Positions 5,724 through 12,285 of a stretch of DNA of 12,285 bases are shown here, in pieces. Below the pieces are notes generated by a model. The model was not told the DNA's origin. It saw only the letters and a list, made by a program, of their open reading frames with translations, and did not search any database. The translations under genes were made by a program, and so were the position numbers. Position 1 is the first letter of the stretch. Each line of letters begins with the position of its first letter. This DNA comes from Prevotella sp. (GTDB lineage Bacteria; Bacteroidota; Bacteroidia; Bacteroidales; Bacteroidaceae): NCBI GenBank assembly GCA_022511055.1, contig JAFLSH010000065.1:1-12285 (forward strand), read 5' to 3'.

Positions 5724-8566
5724 AGTATCTGTTAAGGAAAAGTCTCGCAGCCGTTGTGTTGCTTTTGCTGTCTGTCACGGCTATGGCCCAGGATGTCACG
5801 GCCATGGCTCAGGATGAACAGCCGAGGGAATACACATCAGCGCAGCCGCTTGTCTATGAGGAGTCTCAGGACATGTGGCCCTATTCTTTCCTTGATGAGA
5901 ACGGCGCGCCTGATGGGTTTAACGTGGAACTCATTCGGCTAATCATGGAGCGCCTTGACATTCCCTATGTCATCAAGATGAAGCCGGGCGTTGAGGTGTT
6001 CAGGGATGTGAAGGCTGGCCGCGCCGACCTTATGATAGGCTTGGCCACCGGCTATCATCAGGAGTGTGTGCATTACAGCGAGAACTCGGTGACACTGTTC
6101 ACCCAGAGTGTTCTTTCGCCGAAAGACCAGCCTACCACCATCAATAATTTCTATGACTTGGCCAACCAGAAAGTCATGGTTGCCGACAGCAGCTTCTGCC
6201 ACCACATGATGATTGACTACGGATGGGAAAAGAATGCCATTCCGACGAAGAACGTGGTGGAGACCATTCTCCAGATGAGCATGGATGACAGCGGTGAGCT
6301 GCTCTGGAACACCTTGTCACTGAAGTGGTTGCTCAGGAAATACCAGATTAGCAACTTGGAGATTACATCTGTCAACATGCCGCTCGGCGAGTTCAAGTTC
6401 ATGTCGAATGATGAGCGCCTGCTGCACCAGCTTGACAGCGTGTTCAGCCTGCTTAGCTCATCTAACGAGCTGACACCCTTGCAGAACAAGTGGTTTTACC
6501 CGGAGCGGTACGAGAAGAAGCTGCCGACATGGGTAAAGGCCATTATCGGTAGTGTCTTGTTCCTGTTGGCTATCCTGCTCTTCTATTTTGTCAGCTACCA
6601 GCAGCAGGTCAGGCGCATTTCCACCACCAACAACAAGCTAAACCGCCGACTATCCTTGATTTTGCAGACGAGCGGTCTCCGGGTGTGGATATATGACACG
6701 GAGGAAAAGATGTTTACGTGGTACAACGACCTGGGAAAGCCGACCTACTTCTATACGCCGGAAGAGTTCTCGCGCCGCTACCACGAAAGCGACTTTAAGA
6801 AGCTGATGGCTGCCATTAACAAGCTCTCAGAGTCAAGGGAGGCTAATGACGAAGGAAAGATTATACTCGAACTGAAGGCGGTAGACATTGAAGACGGCGA
6901 TGCTGAGGAGCATGACTTCAAGGTGGCCCTGTCTGTCTTGCGCCGTGACACCAACGGCCAGCCGGTAACGATTCTCGGCATCAAGCGCGATGTGACTGAA
7001 GTGAATCGCCAGCACCGGCTTGAGATGGAGCGCAATCTCCGCTATTGGGCCGTGTTCAACACCCCCATGGCCGGCGTGTTCTTCTTTGACGAAAACGGGC
7101 AGCTTCGCGACATTAACCAGAAAGCCTGCGACATCTATCAGTGCAGCCGCGAGGCTATCTTGGCCGAACAGCTCACTATCCGTGACCTGTTTGCCATCGA
7201 CAGCGCCACGGGCATAGCCGACCTTGACGGTTTCTATGTCACCAATATCACAGACTTTGGCAAGACAGCGGCCACTGCCGGCATAGGGCAGATAGCCAAG
7301 CGGACCGGGCAGCTCTATCAGGACATCAAGTTCACCGCTGTCTACGATAAGGCACACACCCTGCTCGGCCTGTATGGCGTAACCAGAGACATCACCGAGC
7401 GATTCAATTCCATCAGACAGCAGCGGCAGGCCGTTGAGCGCATGAAGCAGATGAATGCCGAACTATCTGACTATGTGAACAATATCAACTACACGCTCAG
7501 CGCCGGCAACGTGCGCATGGTGCGCTATCTGCCTGCCACCCACGCCCTGACCATCTATAGCGGCATCAATATTGTCCGGCACACGCTGATGCAGGCCCGC
7601 TGCATGACCCTGATAGACGACAGCTCGAAGAAGCGGGCCATGCGCCAGTTCGGGCTGATGGACAATTACACCACTCAGGAAATAGACACCTATATCCGCA
7701 CCAGCATACACAACCACAACCATGACCTGATTTCCCTGCAATTCCACCTGGTGCCCACGTATGACAAGCAGGGCAACATTACGGAGTATTTCGGCATCTG
7801 CCGCGATGTGACAGAGCAGAAGGCCGCCGAAGAGAAGATGCGCATACTGACAGCGAAGACCCAGGAGGTGGAGAACGCCAAGAACAGCTTCCTGAAGAAC
7901 GTGAGCTACGAGATACGTACCCCGCTCAATGCCGTTGTCGGCTTTGCCTCGCTGTTTGAGGTTGACCACTCCTCGGAAGACGAGCAAATCTTCGTCAGCG
8001 AGATTCTGGCCAACTCAGACAAGCTGCTCAATCTGATTAGTAACATTCTCTTCCTCTCGCGTATTGATGCGGGAATGGTGGAGATAGACAAGCAGCCTAC
8101 CGATTTCTCCACCCAGTTTGAGTATGACTGCGAGACAGGCTGGGAGAAAATCAAGAAACCCGGCGTGAAGTATGTGGTGGAAAACCCATACGAGAAGCTG
8201 ATGCTTGACATTGACTCCACCAACTTGGGGCATATTATCCGGCGTGTGGCCGACAATGCCGCCCGCTACACCAGCGAAGGCACAGTCCGCGCCCGCTACG
8301 ACTATATCGGCCGCACTCTGCGCATAGTCATTGACGATACTGGCGAAGGCATTCCGCAGTCTCAGCTGACGAACATCTTTGAGCGCTTTGTTACCACCAG
8401 CGAGAACAGTAATACGGGCCTCGGCCTGACTATCTGCAAGTCACTGACCGAGCTGATGGGCGGCAGCTTCGAAATCAGTTCGGAGGAAGGGCTGGGCACC
8501 ACCGTGTGGATAACCATTCCCTGCCAGGCTTCTGAAATCAAGCGCAAGAAAATGATTTCGGGTTGA
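5720..8566 (+). CDS. HK3: periplasmic SBP_bac_3-like sensor kinase homologue lacking the phosphoacceptor His (type A)
   Basis: The product is 948 residues. The signal peptide (MKYLLRKSLAAVV... to TAMAQ) contains a duplicated heptapeptide. An SBP_bac_3-like domain, of the family that includes amino-acid-binding proteins and the sensors of BvgS and EvgS, spans about 41-265, with hallmarks WPYSFLDENGAPDGFNVEL and NKWFYPE. A membrane helix lies at about 274-294. Three PAS-like modules follow (about 305-430, 438-560 and 581-697), the last two ending RDITERF and RDVTEQK. The HisKA motif reads NVSYEIRTPLN: Tyr730 (TAC at 7907-7909) replaces the invariant His. The ATPase domain keeps the N-box Asn846 (DNAARYT), DTGEG (Asp873), FERF and TGLGLTI. 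It may therefore bind ATP but cannot autophosphorylate at the usual site. HK1 is its paralogue. It overlaps the HK2 stop by 4 nt (ATGA). It is probably an allosteric or trans-acting partner of another kinase here, which is inference. Confidence 0.9.
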   Translation: MKYLLRKSLAAVVLLLLSVTAMAQDVTAMAQDEQPREYTSAQPLVYEESQDMWPYSFLDENGAPDGFNVELIRLIMERLDIPYVIKMKPGVEVFRDVKAGRADLMIGLATGYHQECVHYSENSVTLFTQSVLSPKDQPTTINNFYDLANQKVMVADSSFCHHMMIDYGWEKNAIPTKNVVETILQMSMDDSGELLWNTLSLKWLLRKYQISNLEITSVNMPLGEFKFMSNDERLLHQLDSVFSLLSSSNELTPLQNKWFYPERYEKKLPTWVKAIIGSVLFLLAILLFYFVSYQQQVRRISTTNNKLNRRLSLILQTSGLRVWIYDTEEKMFTWYNDLGKPTYFYTPEEFSRRYHESDFKKLMAAINKLSESREANDEGKIILELKAVDIEDGDAEEHDFKVALSVLRRDTNGQPVTILGIKRDVTEVNRQHRLEMERNLRYWAVFNTPMAGVFFFDENGQLRDINQKACDIYQCSREAILAEQLTIRDLFAIDSATGIADLDGFYVTNITDFGKTAATAGIGQIAKRTGQLYQDIKFTAVYDKAHTLLGLYGVTRDITERFNSIRQQRQAVERMKQMNAELSDYVNNINYTLSAGNVRMVRYLPATHALTIYSGINIVRHTLMQARCMTLIDDSSKKRAMRQFGLMDNYTTQEIDTYIRTSIHNHNHDLISLQFHLVPTYDKQGNITEYFGICRDVTEQKAAEEKMRILTAKTQEVENAKNSFLKNVSYEIRTPLNAVVGFASLFEVDHSSEDEQIFVSEILANSDKLLNLISNILFLSRIDAGMVEIDKQPTDFSTQFEYDCETGWEKIKKPGVKYVVENPYEKLMLDIDSTNLGHIIRRVADNAARYTSEGTVRARYDYIGRTLRIVIDDTGEGIPQSQLTNIFERFVTTSENSNTGLGLTICKSLTELMGGSFEISSEEGLGTTVWITIPCQASEIKRKKMISG
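5774..5815 (+). repeat. Tandem 21-bp duplication in the HK3 signal peptide coding region
   Basis: Two adjacent 21-bp units, 5774-5794 and 5795-5815, differ at two positions, both synonymous. Each encodes VTAMAQD, so the signal peptidase I-type cleavage sequence AMA-Q is present twice in a row. The reading frame is preserved. Confidence 0.9.
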
Positions 8567-8594
8567 GTAAAGAATAAAAAAAGAGTTGAAAACA

Positions 8595-11393
8595 ATGAAG
8601 CACCTATATCTGTTCATTCTCTCGATATTCTGTAGCTTGTCTGCACAGACCAGCCTCTTTGCCCAGTCACTGAGCGGCAAGTATAATGCCCAGCGGCCAA
8701 TCATTGTTGTCGGCGACTGGGATAAGCCGCCCTACGAGTTCCTGAACGACAAGGGCCAGCCCACGGGTACGCACATTGACATTATGCGGGCTATCCTCGA
8801 GAAACGGCTGGAGCTTCCCGTGCAGTTTGTACTGAAGGAGTGGGGCAATGCCATTAAGACCTTTGAGCGTGGCGATGCCGACCTGATTCTGGCTAACATA
8901 CACCGCTACGACAGCATTCCCTACGCCATATCACGTAATATCATCAATTACAATCGGGTCTGCGCCGCAGCCTTAGGCGATTCCACGGGTATCATCTCTG
9001 CCAAGAAGCTCCTGAAGGAAGGAGTTTCCCTGAAGCCCAGCGACTTTATTGCCAACTTGTTCCGCGACATAGACTCGACCTACATGAACAAAGTGGAGTT
9101 CCAGTCTCCCAAAGTGGCGCTGACGGGTCTGACCACTGGCGACACCAAGTTCTTTGTCTGGTATGAAAGGACATTGCAGTGGAAGCTGAAGGAGCTGAAC
9201 TTAGAGGGCATCTGCCTTCACGAAGTGGACATGCCTGTCTGCGAGGTACATGTCATCGGCCGTGACCAGAAGTTGATTGACGCGGTAGACGAAGCCTACT
9301 CCCGCCTGAAGCAAAGTGGTGAGATAGAGCGCATTAACAACCGCTGGCTGCACCCGGAAGACCAGACCCTGGAGCAGAACACCTCGAAACACCTGATGGT
9401 TGTCATGTTGGCCGTGGCGGTAGTCTTTGTGCTGCTTCTGCTGACCCGCCTGGCGCGCTCGCAGGTGTCAAAGGCCACCCGCACTTCCAGCGAGCTGAAC
9501 GAAATGATGATTAAGGCGCTTCGCATGGGGCGCTACCACATTACTGAGTACGACATAGCCAACGACCGCATGGTCAACAGCTACGGCAACCTTCTGCCTG
9601 ACAAGGGGCTTACACTGGCCGAGTTCACCAGCCGCATTCACCCTGACGAGCAGGCCGAGTTCCTCAAGAAGATGGAACAGCTGAAGAAAGGGGTAGCCCG
9701 CAAGTTCGAGCTTGACAAGCGGTGGAACGCCGCCACCAGCGGCCAGCCTTTCTGGCGCTCCTTCCACGGCCATGCCGTTGTGGAGCTTGATGCTGAAGAC
9801 AAGCCGGCCTTTGTCATCAATGCCGTCTATGACGTGACGCGCGACTCCGTTGATGACAATGCCGCCTACGTGCAGCGCGAGAAGTTCGAGCAGCTGATGC
9901 GGCACACGCCGATAGCCATGTCATTCTACGACAAGAACGGCTGGCTCATAGACCTGAACGATGCCATGAAAGAGCTGTGCGGCTTCGACGATGCCCACCC
10001 GGAGGCCGAGAACTTCTGGCGTACGGCCCGCCTGTTCGACAAGCCCTTGTTCCGCGGTGTCTATAACCCCGGCGACTGCCACGACCTGCTGGCCTGCCAG
10101 CACATGGACTATGCCGATATCAGTGTGAATCGTTACATAGAGTACCATATCCACCCGATTTTCGATGATAGCGGTGGGGTGGTGAGCTATCTGGTTTCCG
10201 CCTTCGATGTCTCTGACGAGCGGGAGCGCAGCATTAAGTTCCAGCAGCAGGTGCGCGAGATAGAAAAGTCAGACAAGCTCATCAGCCAGTATGAATCCAA
10301 CCTGCACTATCTGCTGGAAAACAGCAAGGCTTACATCTGGCGCGCCGACTTCCGCAGCCGCCGGCTTCACTATTCGCGCTCCCTGCACGAAGACCTGTTT
10401 GTGCTGACGTTTGACGAGTATCTGGAGACAATCCACCCCGACCAGAAAGACTATGTGACCGCCCTGCTCTCTAAGCCCGACTCCTTGAACGAGGTTTACA
10501 CCGAGACCATCCACTTCAGCCATACACCCTACAGCCCCGGCGAGACGTGGGAGTTCGTGGCGGGCAAGGTCAACCGCGATGCCAGCGGCGCAGTCTACGA
10601 GCATGTGGGCGTTATCTACGACGTAACCGACCTGGTGCTGGCACGGCGCGGCCTGAAGGAAGAGGCGGAACGTGCCGAGAACTCTGGCCGCCAGAAGAGT
10701 GCCTTCCTGGCATCGATGACCCACGAGCTGCGCACACCGCTGAACTCCATTGTAGGCTTCAGCGACCTGCTCGGCAGTGTCGAGACACTCGAAGAGCGGC
10801 GCGAGTTCATTCGCATTATCCGCAACAACTGCGACATGCTGCTGCGGCTTATCAACGACATACTTGAAGCCTCGAACATTGACGATGACCAGAACTCCAT
10901 CGCGCTGAGTCTCACCGACTTCTCACGGGAGTTCAATGTGGTGTGCGAGACCTTGCAGCTGCGTGTGCAGGAGCCTCAGGTGGAGTTTGTCAAGGACAAC
11001 CCCTATGAGACCTGCAAGGTCTGTCTGGACATGGGCCGCATCAGTCAGGTGATGACAAACTTTGTCACTAATGCCGTGAAGTACACCCACCAGGGGCATA
11101 TCAAGTTAGGCTATAGGATTACCCCCGATGCCGGCTCAGCCGATGAGTTCCGCGAATCGGGATTGTATATTTATTGTGAAGACACGGGCAGCGGCATTCC
11201 CAAGGAGAAGCAGCAGTCTGTCTTCGAGCGTTTTGTCAAGCTCAACGAGTTCGTTCAGGGAACGGGTCTCGGCTTGGCCATCTGCAAGTCCATTGCCGAG
11301 CGTTTCCACGGGCGCATTGGTGTCAACAGCGAGGGCGAAGGCAAGGGGTCGACCTTCTGGATATGGATTCCGTGTGAAATACAAGAAAACTAA
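8595..11393 (+). CDS. HK4: periplasmic SBP_bac_3-like, PAS-rich sensor histidine kinase (type B)
   Basis: The product is 932 residues from ATG 8595. An in-frame TTG at 8586 would add three residues but is less likely. Residues 1-24 are a signal peptide ending SLFAQ. An SBP_bac_3-like periplasmic domain spans about 34-255, with PPYEFLNDKGQPTGTHIDIM near its start and NRWLHPED at its end. A membrane helix lies at about 266-287. Three PAS-like modules follow (about 302-412, 422-545 and 560-685). The kinase core is canonical: SMTHELRTPLN with His710, TNAVKYT with Asn826, DTGSG with Asp863, FERF and TGLGLAI. There is no receiver domain. The cytoplasmic half closely resembles HK2. The gene follows HK3 after a 28-nt A-rich gap with no visible terminator or promoter, which suits Bacteroidetes translation initiation. 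It probably senses a small periplasmic solute of unknown identity. Confidence 0.92.
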   Translation: MKHLYLFILSIFCSLSAQTSLFAQSLSGKYNAQRPIIVVGDWDKPPYEFLNDKGQPTGTHIDIMRAILEKRLELPVQFVLKEWGNAIKTFERGDADLILANIHRYDSIPYAISRNIINYNRVCAAALGDSTGIISAKKLLKEGVSLKPSDFIANLFRDIDSTYMNKVEFQSPKVALTGLTTGDTKFFVWYERTLQWKLKELNLEGICLHEVDMPVCEVHVIGRDQKLIDAVDEAYSRLKQSGEIERINNRWLHPEDQTLEQNTSKHLMVVMLAVAVVFVLLLLTRLARSQVSKATRTSSELNEMMIKALRMGRYHITEYDIANDRMVNSYGNLLPDKGLTLAEFTSRIHPDEQAEFLKKMEQLKKGVARKFELDKRWNAATSGQPFWRSFHGHAVVELDAEDKPAFVINAVYDVTRDSVDDNAAYVQREKFEQLMRHTPIAMSFYDKNGWLIDLNDAMKELCGFDDAHPEAENFWRTARLFDKPLFRGVYNPGDCHDLLACQHMDYADISVNRYIEYHIHPIFDDSGGVVSYLVSAFDVSDERERSIKFQQQVREIEKSDKLISQYESNLHYLLENSKAYIWRADFRSRRLHYSRSLHEDLFVLTFDEYLETIHPDQKDYVTALLSKPDSLNEVYTETIHFSHTPYSPGETWEFVAGKVNRDASGAVYEHVGVIYDVTDLVLARRGLKEEAERAENSGRQKSAFLASMTHELRTPLNSIVGFSDLLGSVETLEERREFIRIIRNNCDMLLRLINDILEASNIDDDQNSIALSLTDFSREFNVVCETLQLRVQEPQVEFVKDNPYETCKVCLDMGRISQVMTNFVTNAVKYTHQGHIKLGYRITPDAGSADEFRESGLYIYCEDTGSGIPKEKQQSVFERFVKLNEFVQGTGLGLAICKSIAERFHGRIGVNSEGEGKGSTFWIWIPCEIQEN

Positions 11394-11405
11394 ACAAGCA
11401 TATAG

Positions 11406-12284
11406 ATGAAACAGACAAGTAAGTATCTGTTGGCCAACGACAGAGATGCCCAGTGGGGGCTAACCATCAGTACGGTAGGCTACGAGGAAATAACCCCCGG
11501 AGATTCCTACCCGACCGTAGGCCATGCCGACGGCTATTATTTCCATGTGGACAGGGGTCGTGAGTTACAGGAGTATCAGCTGCTCTACATCACCGAGGGC
11601 GAGGGGCGCTTCTGCTCGGCCCACCACCGCCGGCTGACGACAGTCAAGGAGGGCGACATGTTTGTCCTTTTCCCCGGCGAGTGGCACACCTACTATCCGC
11701 TTATCGACAAGGGCTGGAAGAGCTACTGGATTGGCTTCAAGGGGCGCAACATGGACGAGCGTGTGTCGGCGGGTTTCCTGACACCTGCCAAGCCGGTCTA
11801 TCACGTGGGCTTCAGCGACGAGATAGTGCAGCTCTACCGTTCTGCGCTGTCAGCCGCAGCCGACGAGGCGGGCTACATGCAGCAGCTGCTGGCCGGTCAG
11901 GTCAACTATCTCATTGGCATGATGTATTCGCTGGAGCGCAACATTGAGCTGGGCCGCAATCAGCAGCATGTCGACATGGTCAGCCGCGCCCGCCTGCTTA
12001 TCCGCGAGTCGCTGGAGACCTCGCTCTCCATTCAGGAGGTGGCCGAGCAGTTGGGAGTCAGCTATTCCAACTTCCGAAAGCTCTTCAAGGAGCATACCGG
12101 CCTGTCGCCTGCCACCTATCAGCAGGATTTGCGCTTGCAGCGGGCCAAGGAGCTGCTGACGACAACCGACATGAGTGTCAAGGAAATAGCCTACAGGCTG
12201 AACTTCGAGTCGCCCGACTATTTCTCGGCAAAGTTTAAGATTAAGACTGGCCGCCGCCCCAGCGAACTCCGAAACACTGAGTGA
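11406..12284 (+). CDS. AraC-family transcriptional regulator with an N-terminal cupin-like sensing domain
   Basis: The product is 292 residues, a typical AraC/XylS length. The N-terminal half (about 25-160) resembles the AraC_binding cupin domain, with YQLLYITEGEGRF, KEGDMFVLFPGEWHTYYP and WKSYWIGFKG, which usually binds a small effector. The C-terminal part has the two helix-turn-helix units of the family: the first from about 207 (LSIQEVAEQLGVSYSNFRKLFKEHTG) and the second from about 256 (MSVKEIAYRLNFESPDYFSAKFK, then KTGRRPSELR). There is no receiver domain or conserved phosphorylatable Asp module, so it looks like a one-component regulator and not the phosphorylation target of the kinases. 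It begins 12 nt after HK4 and is probably the last-read gene of the same transcript within this window. Its targets are unknown, perhaps genes just downstream of the window or the operon's own promoter. Confidence 0.93.
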   Translation: MKQTSKYLLANDRDAQWGLTISTVGYEEITPGDSYPTVGHADGYYFHVDRGRELQEYQLLYITEGEGRFCSAHHRRLTTVKEGDMFVLFPGEWHTYYPLIDKGWKSYWIGFKGRNMDERVSAGFLTPAKPVYHVGFSDEIVQLYRSALSAAADEAGYMQQLLAGQVNYLIGMMYSLERNIELGRNQQHVDMVSRARLLIRESLETSLSIQEVAEQLGVSYSNFRKLFKEHTGLSPATYQQDLRLQRAKELLTTTDMSVKEIAYRLNFESPDYFSAKFKIKTGRRPSELRNTE

Positions 12285-12285
12285 T

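Noticed and set aside
8567..8594. Possible terminator or internal promoter between HK3 and HK4
   Set aside because: The 28 nt are A-rich with no inverted repeat and no TAnnTTTG match. It looks like an A-rich translation leader.
9468..10724. Minus-strand open frames of 145-151 codons inside HK4
   Set aside because: They are antisense shadows of a gene with clear PAS and kinase motifs, with no promoter or motif of their own.
11406..12284. AraC protein as the phosphorylated response regulator of the kinases
   Set aside because: Its N-terminal half reads as a cupin-like effector domain, not a receiver fold, so direct phosphotransfer is not supported.
1..12285. CRISPR arrays, tRNA or rRNA genes, insertion sequences, attachment sites
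   Set aside because: Apart from the 188-nt divergent region, coding sequence fills the window, and I saw no spaced direct-repeat array, RNA gene signature, transposase or terminal inverted repeats.

Overview
The window looks like a piece of a Bacteroidales chromosome, probably Prevotellaceae or a close relative, and rather GC-rich for that order. The grounds are an RsgA amino terminus of the Bacteroidales type, two promoters of the TTTG/TAnnTTTG class used by the Bacteroidetes primary sigma factor, signal peptides ending in Ala-Gln, and A-rich rather than Shine-Dalgarno-like leaders. No species can be named from the sequence alone.

Layout. The left 1.35 kb, on the minus strand, is ordinary housekeeping: frr (ribosome recycling factor) followed 21 nt later by rsgA (30S assembly GTPase, starting at TTG, its C-terminus lost at the window edge). 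A 188-nt divergent intergenic region (1347-1534) holds a plausible promoter for each direction. From 1535 to 12284 the plus strand is one tightly packed run of five genes, with overlaps of 20 (or 8) and 4 nt and gaps of 28 and 12 nt. It comprises four large PAS-rich membrane sensor histidine kinases (called HK1 to HK4 here) and a terminal AraC-family regulator. No protein in the run carries a receiver domain.

The four kinases are not independent. HK1 and HK3 are paralogues over their whole cytoplasmic part (type A), and HK2 and HK4 are paralogues in the same way (type B). The order A-B-A-B suggests tandem duplication of a two-gene unit. The second pair carries periplasmic solute-binding-protein (SBP_bac_3-like) sensor domains, while the first pair has only a membrane anchor and almost no periplasmic segment. 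HK3 has a Tyr where the phosphoacceptor His belongs (Tyr730) but keeps its ATP-binding motifs. HK1 keeps the His but has unusual N-box and F-box residues.

My reading, which is inference, is a co-produced and possibly heteromeric four-kinase sensory assembly. HK3 and HK4 would sense small periplasmic ligands. HK3 would act as a pseudokinase, or phosphorylate a partner in trans. The co-transcribed AraC protein would be a local transcriptional output or a parallel cytoplasmic ligand sensor. The phosphoryl receiver, if there is one, must be encoded outside this window.
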